Origin: Chitinophaga pendula
Lineage (GTDB): Bacteria; Bacteroidota; Bacteroidia; Chitinophagales; Chitinophagaceae
Assembly: GCF_020386615.1 (NCBI RefSeq)
Contig: NZ_CP077769.1
Coordinates: 7,303,501 to 7,367,500, forward strand
Length of the DNA stretch: 64,000 bases
Reading direction: 5' to 3'
Shown: positions 17,096 to 24,996 of the stretch, one piece after another
Layout of the letters: each line of letters opens with the position of its first letter
Position numbering within the stretch: the stretch's first letter is position 1
Notes under the pieces: model-generated
Told to the model about the DNA's origin: nothing
Database searches by the model: none
What the model saw: the letters and a program-made list of their open reading frames with translations, nothing else
Position numbers and translations under genes: made by a program

Positions 17096-18128
17096 CTGTT
17101 AATACCAGTTGAAGTGATGCAATAAATAAACCGTCCTGTTCCTCGATACTGAACTGGTGTCTGCCGGGATATAATAATGCAAGCCGCCGCCGCAGATTCT
17201 CCAGGCCTATGCCACCTGCATCCTCTTTTACGGGAGGAGTATCAGATACCGAATTACTGACGGTAAATATAAGGATGGTCGGTTGTAACAGTAATAAAGT
17301 AATGTGCAGCTGATAGTCGCCTCCTGTATATTTGAATGCATTCTCCACCAAAGGTAAAAATAGTAACGGATACACCAGCTGATCCCGTAATCTCGGATCT
17401 ATATCCACTTGTAACGACAACCGGTTGCTGCTCCTGATCTTTTGTATACCTATGTAGTTGTGCAGGTATTCGATCTCCTGTAATACGGGTACCTGCTGTT
17501 GTTGGTCATATAATTGATAACGTAACAGCTCGGAGAATTTCTCCAATGTCGCTTTTGCACCAGGGAGATCCTCATCCATCTGAAAATACACAGTGTTGAT
17601 CGCGTTAAATAGAAAGTGAGGATGGTATTGTGCTTTGAGGAATTTTAACTCCGTATCCAGTTGTTCATTCATGACCCGCTCCAGCTGCAACCGGTTGTCT
17701 ACATAGGCTTGCAGGAACTGCCCACTCCGAACAATGCCGTAGTAAATAAGTGCGAACATTGTAGGCACTACATTCACTGCCGCCAGGTCCCCGATCGATA
17801 GCCCATCGTCCGTAAATGCTACCAGAGGAGTAGCCGTCAGGTTAAACAATAACAGGGTGGAAGATACCAGGATAAGCAATTCCCTGGCTACCCGCCGGTA
17901 ACCTAGCTGTAAGGGGCCTTGTGTCTGGTCAAAATAACGCAATAGCTGACGGAAAAGATAGACCCAGATATAAGAGATCGCAATGCATACGCTCATCTCC
18001 AAAAGGTTCAGCCGCCACGAACGGCGCCAGAACGCAAGATGTATCTGGGAATCCTGTAACAGCCGAATGGTCAGGTAAATCAACAGACCATATAACGCCG
18101 GAAATATATATCGCTTGAAGAATCGCAT
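17082..18128 (-). CDS. LytS/YehU-type sensor histidine kinase
   Basis: 348 residues from ATG 18128; the longer frame upstream is low-quality sequence before the first membrane helix. Four hydrophobic helices (about 5-25, 35-60, 75-100, 112-135) form the membrane sensor. They are followed by a coiled segment and the His_kinase domain with AQYHPHFLFNAINTVYF (phospho-His in HFLFN) and an HATPase with PLVENAFKYT and GIGLENLRRRL. There is no extracytoplasmic sensory domain, so it probably senses the membrane or a small ligand. The last codons overlap the response-regulator gene. Confidence 0.92.
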   Translation of the reverse strand: MRFFKRYIFPALYGLLIYLTIRLLQDSQIHLAFWRRSWRLNLLEMSVCIAISYIWVYLFRQLLRYFDQTQGPLQLGYRRVARELLILVSSTLLLFNLTATPLVAFTDDGLSIGDLAAVNVVPTMFALIYYGIVRSGQFLQAYVDNRLQLERVMNEQLDTELKFLKAQYHPHFLFNAINTVYFQMDEDLPGAKATLEKFSELLRYQLYDQQQQVPVLQEIEYLHNYIGIQKIRSSNRLSLQVDIDPRLRDQLVYPLLFLPLVENAFKYTGGDYQLHITLLLLQPTILIFTVSNSVSDTPPVKEDAGGIGLENLRRRLALLYPGRHQFSIEEQDGLFIASLQLVLTDEQH

Positions 18129-18251
18129 GGCAGTTGTTTTGCTCGTTCCTATATGTAAAGAAAAGACATCCTGAAGTCCCTGATCACCCCCTTTTGACAA
18201 CAGGCATATTTTCTTTGACAACGTGCAAATGTAACAACTGTCAACAGATGA

Positions 18252-18282
18252 CGGTGCTCCCATCTGTACCATGGGAGCACCG
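18252..18282 (-). terminator. Hairpin downstream of the small secreted protein gene
   Basis: Perfect 12-bp stem (18252-18263 with 18271-18282, 7-base loop) just past the stop codon of the minus-strand gene ending at 18288. There is no U-run on the minus strand. A probable terminator that separates this gene from the kinase/regulator pair. Confidence 0.55.
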
Positions 18283-18287
18283 GATTA

Positions 18288-18680
18288 CTACTCTTTCCAA
18301 TAACCTAACGTTACCACGATATAACCGTCAGGTCCTACAGCTCCCTGGCTTAAAGTCACAGTAGCAGGTACCGCGCCATCCCAGGGACCAGGGTCTGCCG
18401 TAAAACGGTAAGTACCCGCAGGTAACCCCTCGAAGGTACTGCCATCGCGGGAAGACTCATACACCTCGCCGGTCTGCTGGTTGGTTGCCTTGTAACCACG
18501 TAATGTACCGGCACTTACAGGCGCACCGGAATACCAGTCCTTCAATTCGATACGTACATTGTAAGTGGCGGCAATTTTGTCTTGGGTTTCCGTAGATGCT
18601 GCCGTCCCTAAGTCGCTGCTGGCATAGCTGCTGGCAATAAGAGAACCGGACAACAAGGTTAACAGGATCATTTTTTTCAT
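18288..18680 (-). CDS. Small secreted protein with carboxypeptidase-regulatory-like fold
   Basis: 130 residues. Signal peptide MKKMILLTLLSGSLIASSYA. The mature part contains YNVRIELKDWYSGAPVSAGT and FEGLPAGTYRFTADPGPW, the pattern of a small Cna-B/CarboxypepD-regulatory-like beta-sandwich (LPAGTY turn). A function is not known; such domains often act as stalks or ligand-binding modules outside the cell. It lies upstream of the LytS/LytTR genes on the same strand but is separated by a perfect hairpin, so co-regulation is only possible, not shown. Confidence 0.7.
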   Translation of the reverse strand: MKKMILLTLLSGSLIASSYASSDLGTAASTETQDKIAATYNVRIELKDWYSGAPVSAGTLRGYKATNQQTGEVYESSRDGSTFEGLPAGTYRFTADPGPWDGAVPATVTLSQGAVGPDGYIVVTLGYWKE

Positions 18681-18800
18681 GGTGCTAATTTTTTAGGGTG
18701 ATCAGTATAAGTAAGGTAAAATATATATACCGGATAAACAACGAAATACTGTTATCAATACTTTATTTTACAGCGGCAATTATTTATTCCGGTAGAAAAA

Positions 18801-19796
18801 ATGATGAATAACAACAACAGACAAGAGGTCTTCCTGACTGACGAAGAATCCGCTTTCCTGCAAAAACTTGGCATGAAAAACAGGGCAGATGTCGTAGCCG
18901 CTATAATAGGTGGTACACTCCTCTGCGTCGGTGCCGGCTTTATTATTGACATCGGTTTTCCCCAGGATACAGGAGCCCTGTGGATAGGCATATTGCTGCT
19001 GCTGCTGGGATGTTTTTGTATACGTTGGGCCTTCCGCCTCAAAGGTGCCGGTAATACCTTCGCTACCGTCCGGTCAAAAAATACAAAGACCATCATCAGC
19101 GGATGGGTCATCCGGATCGAACTAACAAAGAAAGACACCATCCGTTATATATTCGAACAGGGAGAACCGGTTGAAGTAAAGGTACTGCTAGCGCAGACAC
19201 TCTCCGGAGGAAGCCCTCAATTGTCCCGAAGGATGTTCGAAGCAGATAGCCTGCAGTTCAGACATGTCAGCCTGCATGTCGTACCCGCACCCGCTCCCGA
19301 TACCTGGTTACTGTTGCAGGTAGACTATGAACAGTTCCCCACGACTACTATCATATTGCCAATGACACCCGAAGACAAAAAAGCAGTAATGAAAGAACCG
19401 ATCCTCTTCCTGAAGATCATGGCAGGTATCCTCTTCGTAGCTACCTTTCTGCTATTCTGTATTGGAGGTTTTCGCGTCCAGTTCCTGCTTCCCGTATTTG
19501 GTGTGCTTACCCTGCTGTTAGTACCCGTCTCGGGCATCCTGTACTGGTGGATGTGGAAAAGAGGCGCTGCCGCCAGGGATAAAGTGGTGATCTCCGGTGT
19601 AGTCACAGAAAAGTTCATCGCCCTGGTCAGGGTGGGCAAAAATACTTCCTCCCGGCATCCCTGGTATCGTATAGGCGCTGCCGCCATAGAAGCTTACGAT
19701 AAAAATATGGCCGCTCCCGGTGATCGCATGGAAGCAGAATTCACTTGGCTGAAAGAGGCGAAACATGGAAATATGATCCGCATCCGGAAACTATAA
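18801..19796 (+). CDS. Membrane protein of unknown function
   Basis: 331 residues from ATG 18801. Two hydrophobic helices lie near residues 31-50 and 57-76, and two more near 200-222 and 228-250. Between them is a soluble beta-rich part containing VRSKNTKTIISGWVIRIEL and LPMTPEDKKAVMKEP. A second, C-terminal soluble part contains SGVVTEKFIALVR. The layout of a paired transmembrane hairpin plus a beta domain, repeated twice, resembles DUF3592-like proteins, but I do not recognise a family with confidence. It is monocistronic and ends 4 bases before a strong bidirectional hairpin. Confidence 0.6.
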   Translation: MMNNNNRQEVFLTDEESAFLQKLGMKNRADVVAAIIGGTLLCVGAGFIIDIGFPQDTGALWIGILLLLLGCFCIRWAFRLKGAGNTFATVRSKNTKTIISGWVIRIELTKKDTIRYIFEQGEPVEVKVLLAQTLSGGSPQLSRRMFEADSLQFRHVSLHVVPAPAPDTWLLLQVDYEQFPTTTIILPMTPEDKKAVMKEPILFLKIMAGILFVATFLLFCIGGFRVQFLLPVFGVLTLLLVPVSGILYWWMWKRGAAARDKVVISGVVTEKFIALVRVGKNTSSRHPWYRIGAAAIEAYDKNMAAPGDRMEAEFTWLKEAKHGNMIRIRKL

Positions 19797-19800
19797 AAAA

Positions 19801-19833
19801 AGTCGCCGCAACAATAGAGATGTTGCGGCGACT
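19801..19833. terminator. Bidirectional rho-independent terminator
   Basis: Perfect 12-bp GC-rich stem (19801-19812 with 19822-19833), 9-base loop, with six A's on the left that become a U-run for minus-strand transcripts. It sits between convergent genes and fits best as the terminator of the HxlR regulator. Confidence 0.8.
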
Positions 19834-19849
19834 GCATATCATCGTGAGA

Positions 19850-20218
19850 TCAATTATTCCCGTTGAGATTAAAACGATCCATCATCTGTGCCAGGTAATC
19901 CCTGTTCTCCGTTCCCCACTTGTCCATCACGTCAATTACAGGTAGGATGCTCTTACCCACTTCCGTAAGATTATATTCCACCTTTAACGGTAATCCGGGA
20001 TACACCGTCTTGTAAATGATGCCGTAATCTTCCAGTTCTTTTAAATGCATATTTAACACCCGCGAAGGTGCCGCATTCATCTCCCGGTGCAACTCGCTGG
20101 GCCGCTTGATGCCCTCTTGTATACATCCTATGATCCAGGATTTCCACTTCCCGCCCAATATCTTCAAGGCTACACTAATGCCACAATCTAAGTTCTCTGG
20201 TATTTTCTTTTCGTACAT
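19850..20218 (-). CDS. HxlR-family transcriptional regulator
   Basis: 122 residues, a typical HxlR winged helix. Signatures: a Cys near the N-terminus (ENLDCGISVAL), LGGKWKSWIIGCI, KRPSELHREM, LNMHLKELEDYGII and VEYNLTEVGKSI. HxlR proteins are usually repressors or activators that respond to redox or aldehyde stress and act on a divergent gene. Here the divergent gene encodes an SRPBCC protein, and a 26-base inverted repeat lies in the gap between them. Regulation of that neighbour is inferred from arrangement. Confidence 0.92.
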   Translation of the reverse strand: MYEKKIPENLDCGISVALKILGGKWKSWIIGCIQEGIKRPSELHREMNAAPSRVLNMHLKELEDYGIIYKTVYPGLPLKVEYNLTEVGKSILPVIDVMDKWGTENRDYLAQMMDRFNLNGNN

Positions 20219-20340
20219 GGATGATCTGATTTTAACGTTTAAAAGGGCTGGCCCCCACAGCGCTTCCTTACCAGGTATAACACCTGTTGTTCACTCCCCG
20301 GCAAATTACATATTTTTTAGCACCCACCTGGTCATATCAG

Positions 20341-20366
20341 CATGCTAATAATTACATAATAGCATG
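20341..20366. promoter_or_regulatory. Candidate HxlR operator (inverted repeat)
   Basis: CATGCTA and TAGCATG form a perfect 7-bp inverted repeat around a 12-base centre. It lies 19 bases before a -7-like element of the SRPBCC gene, where a -33 region would be expected. HxlR dimers bind such repeats, so it is a candidate operator. Confidence 0.45.
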
Positions 20367-20384
20367 ATGTAATGTCTAAAATGT

Positions 20385-20392
20385 TATATTTG
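20385..20392 (+). promoter_or_regulatory. Candidate -7 element for the SRPBCC gene
   Basis: TATATTTG is an exact TAnnTTTG match 43 bases before the ATG at 20435. The expected -33 TTG is absent and is replaced by the right arm of the inverted repeat, which suggests an activator-dependent promoter. Confidence 0.45.
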
Positions 20393-20434
20393 ATATATGT
20401 CGTCACACAACCATTCATATAAATCGTTCTTACA

Positions 20435-20977
20435 ATGAAAATCTTAAAATGGATACTCATCGTAATAGTGGTGCTCATCGCTATTCCTCTCATCATCGCT
20501 TTATTTGTAAAAAAGGATTACGCAGTTGAAAGAGAAGTCACCATCAACAAATCCAAAGAGGCAGTGTTCGATTATATCAGGTATCTTAAAAATCAGGACA
20601 ACTTCAGCAAATGGGCTACAATGGACCCTCAGATGAAAAAAGACTATCGCGGTACAGACGCTACCGTAGGGTTCGTATTCGCTTGGAGCAGCGACAAGAA
20701 GGATGTTGGCAAAGGAGAACAGGAGATCAAAAATATTAAAGAAGGAGAGAGGATCGACTACGAAATACGTTTCATAGAACCTTTCACATCTACCTCCCAG
20801 GCATATCTTACCACCGAATCCGTTTCTCCGGAACAAACAAAGGTAAAATGGGGATTCAAAGGACATATGGCCTACCCGATGAACATCATGTTGCTCGGCA
20901 TGAATATGAGCGAAATGATCGGCGCCGATCTGCAGACAGGCCTCGACAACCTCAAAGCCTTACTCGAAAAACAATAA
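20435..20977 (+). CDS. SRPBCC-family protein
   Basis: 180 residues. One N-terminal membrane helix (about 4-26, IVIVVLIAIPLIIALFV) anchors a START/Bet v1-like domain beginning YAVEREVTINKSKEAVFDYI and continuing with NFSKWATMDPQMKKDY and INIMKEG-like text. Such proteins bind hydrophobic ligands in a deep cavity, and the N-terminal helix places it at the membrane with the domain probably in the periplasm. It is divergent from the HxlR regulator and is followed by a perfect terminator hairpin. The ligand is unknown. Confidence 0.88.
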   Translation: MKILKWILIVIVVLIAIPLIIALFVKKDYAVEREVTINKSKEAVFDYIRYLKNQDNFSKWATMDPQMKKDYRGTDATVGFVFAWSSDKKDVGKGEQEIKNIKEGERIDYEIRFIEPFTSTSQAYLTTESVSPEQTKVKWGFKGHMAYPMNIMLLGMNMSEMIGADLQTGLDNLKALLEKQ

Positions 20978-20990
20978 ACTATAAAAAAGA

Positions 20991-21029
20991 TATCTGCCTG
21001 CCTCATCTCAGCAATAAGGCAGGCAGATA
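20991..21029 (+). terminator. Hairpin terminator after the SRPBCC gene
   Basis: Perfect 13-bp stem (20991-21003 with 21017-21029) with a 13-base loop, 14 bases after the stop codon. Followed by an A-rich rather than T-rich stretch. Confidence 0.65.
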
Positions 21030-21146
21030 ACAAAAATAGTTAAGGCATAGAAGTGCTCCACAAATTGAGACAACAAACCTTCCGGCCGCTGACTATGACA
21101 GTGAATAGGATCGATCGCCGCCATGCAAATAGTTTACTCCCATACA

Positions 21147-21728
21147 TTACAATATACGTTGTACAACTCCGCCATCTAATGCATATAGCTGCCCGCTTTC
21201 TGAGCAATGTGCTTTTCCGGCTGCATCAAAATGAAGACGATGCCCGTACTCACTTACCCAACCCCGTTGCACAGCAGGGTTACCCATTATCATCGCATAA
21301 GGCGCAACATCCTTCGTCACTACTGCCCCGGCACCGATAAACGCATAAGCACCTATCGTATGCCCGCAGACGATGGTCGCGTTGGCGCCGATAGTAGCTC
21401 CTTTACCTACTTTTGTAGGAAGGAACTGAGCGCTACGGTTTATAGCACTGCGTGGATTGATTACATTAGTGAAAACTGCAGAAGGGCCTATAAAAACATC
21501 GTCTTCACAAATTACACCCGTATACAACGAGACATTATTTTGCACCTTTACCTGATTGCCCAATACTACTCCCGGAGATACCACCACATTTTGGCCCAGG
21601 TTACATTGCTCACCAATTTTACAACCACTCATGAGGTGACAGAAATGCCAGATCTTCGTCCCTGCACCAATAATACACCCCTCATCAATAACCGCCGTAG
21701 GATGAATAAAATACGTTGTGTTATTCAT
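21147..21728 (-). CDS. Hexapeptide-repeat acyltransferase, FdtC/WbpD-like
   Basis: 193 residues from ATG 21728, where the family N-terminus YFIHPTAVIDEG begins; the longer frame is unconvincing. Left-handed beta-helix hexapeptides run through IGAGTKIWHFCHLMSGCKIG, CNLGQNVVVSPGVVLGN, ATIGANATIVCGHTIG and AYAFIGAGAVVTKDV, with the C-terminal YAMIMGNPA found in sugar N-acetyltransferases. The closest types are WbpD (UDP-sugar 3-amino) and FdtC/QdtC (dTDP-3-amino-3,6-dideoxyhexose) acetyltransferases. An FdtA-like isomerase and a ruined aminotransferase lie 5 kb away, so this may be a third piece of a broken amino-sugar pathway. The exact substrate is inferred. Confidence 0.85.
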   Translation of the reverse strand: MNNTTYFIHPTAVIDEGCIIGAGTKIWHFCHLMSGCKIGEQCNLGQNVVVSPGVVLGNQVKVQNNVSLYTGVICEDDVFIGPSAVFTNVINPRSAINRSAQFLPTKVGKGATIGANATIVCGHTIGAYAFIGAGAVVTKDVAPYAMIMGNPAVQRGWVSEYGHRLHFDAAGKAHCSESGQLYALDGGVVQRIL

Positions 21729-21856
21729 AAGAAAATAATAAAATATACGTCGTCCCCCAAAAGTATTAATAATTCTCCCACAAAGAATATAAGAAAATTC
21801 GCTGCAATACTCCTGCAACCACGGCACATAATTTAATTCATATTAAAAACAACCTT

Positions 21857-22030
21857 ATGAAGAAAATGTCATTCGAAACCATCCGCCGCAACGAACTACG
21901 CAGCATAGTTGGCGGTGGTAACAAAAAAACAGTTAACGCTAGCTGTTTTGCTCGCTGCAGCGGCTCCGGTGGATGCGTAGAAGGTACCTGCTTTTGCGAA
22001 CCTGCAACCGGCTCCTGCATCTTCCTTTAA
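21857..22030 (+). CDS. Double-glycine-leader Cys-rich peptide (57 aa)
   Basis: A 57-residue peptide. The N-terminal leader MKKMSFETIRRNELRSIVGG ends in a double glycine, the pattern recognised by C39-peptidase ABC exporters, with the Bacteroidetes-type ELRSIVGG. The remainder is Cys- and Gly-rich, with SCFARCSGSGGC and TCFCEPATGSC giving six cysteines in 36 residues. This is the layout of a secreted bacteriocin-like or signalling peptide, or of a modified natural product precursor. It is followed by a perfect hairpin (22042-22062). There is no exporter, protease or modification enzyme nearby, so it would need a distant C39 transporter. Confidence 0.7.
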   Translation: MKKMSFETIRRNELRSIVGGGNKKTVNASCFARCSGSGGCVEGTCFCEPATGSCIFL

Positions 22031-22041
22031 TGATTACTATA

Positions 22042-22062
22042 CCGGGCAGCGATCCTGCCCGG
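22042..22062 (+). terminator. Hairpin after the Cys-rich peptide gene
   Basis: Perfect 7-bp GC-rich stem (22042-22048 with 22056-22062), 7-base loop, 11 bases past the stop. No U-run. Confidence 0.5.
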
Positions 22063-22297
22063 TCACCAAAAACATTGTCCCGGTTAACCCCTTGATACAC
22101 AAACCCATCCCGGGAGCACATATCTTTCATGATATTCAACGCCTCCGCCCTCGACAGCCACTATCACCGTAGGTCAATCGGTCGACTACGATCAACTGTC
22201 CGGGTGGCGTAAAAAAAAACACAATCCTTATAACAGACTGGCACAAACACCCCAATATTTGCCACATTGACCCCCTTTCGGTGAATGACAGGCATAG

Positions 22298-22381
22298 TAG
22301 TTTTGTACCATCCGCGAAATCTTTTCGTAATCGGAAACCATGTCACACTTGGCGCATTCCACAGGGAGTGCGCCTTTTTTT
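22298..22381 (+). ncRNA. Candidate small RNA: -7 element, short transcript, strong terminator
   Basis: TAGTTTTG at 22298-22305 matches TAnnTTTG, with a TTTC at 22276-22279 near the expected -33 distance. A hairpin with 6-bp GC arms (GGCGCA/TGCGCC) and a run of seven T's ends at 22381. A transcript of about 70 nt would result, with no sensible reading frame. A second similar hairpin lies 150 bases further on. There is no known RNA family match from memory. Confidence 0.3.
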
Positions 22382-22533
22382 ACAAATCACCCCTTCTTTG
22401 AATTCGTACGCTATATCTTTTGGGATCAGAAAGATGCAATAAGATCATGTTGGATAGCACTTATCATACCCGTCATAGCAGCCGTCAGATACTATTACTT
22501 TCCGGCCTCCGGAAATAAAAATATCGTCATACA

Positions 22534-22571
22534 GAAAAGGTGCATTTACTAACAGGAATGCACCTTTTTTA
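22534..22571 (+). terminator. Rho-independent terminator
   Basis: Inverted repeat with arms GGTGCATT and AATGCACC and a short loop, followed by six T's, about 25 bases before the DUF72 gene. The stretch 22382-22533 ahead of it holds no convincing gene. Confidence 0.6.
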
Positions 22572-22595
22572 TGCGCTTCGTAATATCTTTACACC

Positions 22596-23471
22596 ATGGA
22601 TTTTGGCGCAAACTGGCAGAACTACGATCAGGTGGACATACACCTCCCCCCGGATGAATATATCAACGCGAAAGTGCTGATAGGCACTCCGCAACCCCAC
22701 ACCTTGCGGATCGGTACCTCAGGCTGGACCCGCAAAGAATACATCGGCTCCCTATACCCCAAAGGATTAAAAGATACCGGCTTCCTCACAGAATACGCCC
22801 GGCAATTCAATTGTGTCGAACTCAACGCTACACATTATAAGATCTATAGCCCCGAGGCGATCGCTAAATGGGCCGAGAAATCCAAAGGCCGTGATTTTAA
22901 ATATTGCCCCAAGGTACCACAGGAAATAAGTCACCAAAGTTCCCTGATCAACGCCGGCGTCGAAACATATGCCTTCCTGGAAGGGATACGCGCCTTCGGC
23001 GACCAGCTAGGACCCGTCTTCCTCCAACTGAGCGAATATTTCGCGCCCAACCGTAAGGATAACCTTTACGCCTATCTGCGATCCCTCCCCGCAGATGTGG
23101 AGTTTTTTGTCGAAGTAAGGCATCCCGACTGGTTCAGCCAGGAACACACTCGCAGAGAATATTTCGATACCCTGTATGAACTGGGTATCGGCGCCGTCAT
23201 CACCGACACCCCCGGCCGCCGTGATTGCCTCCATATGGCACTCACCACTCCCAAGTTATTCCTGCGGTTCGTCGTACATGGCAACGATCCCTTAGACATT
23301 ATCCGCCTCCGCCAATGGCAACAACGCTTCGATACCTGGCAGCAACAAGGCCTCTCCGAAACATACCTCTTCCTCCATGTACACGATGGCCGCTATGATA
23401 TACCCTTCTATCGCGAAACACAATCCCTCTTCGGACTCACCAATACCGGCACGCAGATGTCCCTTTTTTAA
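22596..23471 (+). CDS. DUF72 (YecE-like) TIM-barrel protein
   Basis: 291 residues, a standard DUF72 length. Characteristic text: LRIGTSGWTRKEYIGSLYP, LNATHYKIYSPEAIAKWAEK, FKYCPKVPQEISH, LGPVFLQLSEYF, DVEFFVEVRHPDWF and the C-terminal YLFLHVHDG. The fold is a TIM barrel; the biochemical role is still unknown, although members often sit with DNA repair genes such as SRAP. An SRAP gene lies 600 bases downstream here, which fits that association. Confidence 0.93.
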   Translation: MDFGANWQNYDQVDIHLPPDEYINAKVLIGTPQPHTLRIGTSGWTRKEYIGSLYPKGLKDTGFLTEYARQFNCVELNATHYKIYSPEAIAKWAEKSKGRDFKYCPKVPQEISHQSSLINAGVETYAFLEGIRAFGDQLGPVFLQLSEYFAPNRKDNLYAYLRSLPADVEFFVEVRHPDWFSQEHTRREYFDTLYELGIGAVITDTPGRRDCLHMALTTPKLFLRFVVHGNDPLDIIRLRQWQQRFDTWQQQGLSETYLFLHVHDGRYDIPFYRETQSLFGLTNTGTQMSLF

Positions 23472-23563
23472 AATAATAGCGTAAAGACAATGGGCAATAT
23501 TTTTCAAAATACTAAAATATTTAGCATAATATTGCTGACGAATTGAAATGATAAAAAGGACCT

Positions 23564-24055
23564 ATGCACAATCCGTTGGCACTGCTCAGTAAAGACATCT
23601 TGGACGCTATCATCGCGGAAGGACACACCTATTTCGTCAGGCAATCCTACTCCAGGGGAATCGATCACTTCGACTCCCAGGTCAAAGGCGTATTCTTGTT
23701 CACTCACTATAAAGACAGAACAACCGCTGAGACCCACATCGCCCAATTGAACGACATCCACGCCCGTGTATATGATATCGCCGACGATACTCAAAAACAG
23801 AATTTGTATATTGCCGCCGGCCAACCCGCAGGATACCACATCTATGCTGCCATACTGCAGACACAACAATGGGAACCAAACCCGCAATTAGGGCCTAAGA
23901 TCAGGCAGTATATCCGGTATAATACCAGCTGGCGACCAGCAAAAGGCGAAACTGTCCGCGTCGAATTATACCTCTCCTTCGGAGAACTATATGTCCGACT
24001 CAGAAGCGGCGCCGCCAAAATTGAAGCGTCATTATCCGAAATCGAAAGAAACTAA
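23564..24055 (+). CDS. Conserved hypothetical protein
   Basis: 163 residues, no signal peptide or membrane helix. The text DAIIAEGHTYFVRQSYSRG, YDIADDTQKQNLYIAAGQPA and GPKIRQYIRYNTSWRPAKGE suggests a compact alpha/beta protein. I do not recognise a family. Its stop lies 4 bases before the catalytic start of the SRAP gene, so the two are surely co-transcribed, suggesting a role in DNA damage tolerance or in SRAP function. Confidence 0.7.
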   Translation: MHNPLALLSKDILDAIIAEGHTYFVRQSYSRGIDHFDSQVKGVFLFTHYKDRTTAETHIAQLNDIHARVYDIADDTQKQNLYIAAGQPAGYHIYAAILQTQQWEPNPQLGPKIRQYIRYNTSWRPAKGETVRVELYLSFGELYVRLRSGAAKIEASLSEIERN

Positions 24056-24059
24056 CCTT

Positions 24060-24830
24060 ATGTGTTACGACCTCGCTTTCTCTACAGAGATCACCACCAT
24101 CTACGAATTACTGCCCGAATTGAAAACCGCCCGCGAAGAAGCCGGCGGCGAACTGTTCGCCAACTTCGAACCTACCTGGCATAAAGTAGGACAGGGATAT
24201 CCTAAATGGCCGGTAGTCACCGCTAAAGATGGCAAATTCCAATTACATAAGTTCGAATGGGGCGTCATTGCTCCCTATATGAAGACACCGGAAGAAGTGA
24301 AAAAAGGACGCAAATGGATGGTCAACGCCCGCGCAGAAAAAGTACTGGAACCTAACACCTTCTGGAATCGCATCCGCAAAAATCGCTGCCTCGTAGCCAC
24401 CACCGGCTTCTTCGAACATCGCGAAATACCAGGCTGGAAAAATAAAGTACCCTACTTCATCCGCGTCAAAGACCGCGAAATGTTCTTCCTCGCCGGCCTC
24501 TATCAATACTCCCACTTCCCTAACGTCGAAACCGGCGAACTACCAGGCACCTTCACCGTCATCACCCGCGAAGCCAACACCGTCATGAAACAAATACACA
24601 ACGGTGGCGAAAACGGTGGCCGAATGCCCCTTATACTGCCCGTAGAACTGGAAAAAGAATGGCTCAACCCTAACCTCACCGACCTGGATATCAAACACAT
24701 CCTCGACTATGCCATCCCCTCAGAACAACTGGAACACTGGCCCGTCAACTCCGTACGCAAAACAAAACCAGACGACGCCTCCGTGATCACACCCGCCGCT
24801 TACGAAGGCCTGCCAGCCCTCGCGGTGTAA
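24060..24830 (+). CDS. SOS response-associated peptidase (SRAP / YedK / HMCES-like)
   Basis: 256 residues. The start is fixed by function: the mature enzyme needs Cys at position 2, and ATG 24060 gives MCYDLAFS. A longer upstream frame would bury this residue. Other signatures: KFEWGVIAPYM, MVNARAEKVLEPNTFW (conserved Asn and Glu), CLVATTGFFEH and the C-terminal LEHWPVNSVRKT with His. SRAP proteins form a stable thiazolidine crosslink with abasic sites in single-stranded DNA and shield them. It follows a hypothetical gene with a 4-base gap and sits near a DUF72 gene. Confidence 0.94.
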   Translation: MCYDLAFSTEITTIYELLPELKTAREEAGGELFANFEPTWHKVGQGYPKWPVVTAKDGKFQLHKFEWGVIAPYMKTPEEVKKGRKWMVNARAEKVLEPNTFWNRIRKNRCLVATTGFFEHREIPGWKNKVPYFIRVKDREMFFLAGLYQYSHFPNVETGELPGTFTVITREANTVMKQIHNGGENGGRMPLILPVELEKEWLNPNLTDLDIKHILDYAIPSEQLEHWPVNSVRKTKPDDASVITPAAYEGLPALAV

Positions 24831-24996
24831 TACCACCTCCCGGTCCACCGCCCCATCCAGCACTCGTACCAGCGACCACCTCCTGCTATTACCGTAAAGC
24901 TAACAGCAGCATGTCAGCAGATGTTGACGCTTTTTATAAAATTGAGCATAGCGAAAATCAGCCAGCTGCCGTATCTTCGAACAAATTCCACATATA

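Noticed and set aside
22340..22552. 70-codon plus-strand frame with a short hydrophobic part
   Set aside because: It runs through a strong terminator hairpin and T-run and would be read only if that terminator failed.
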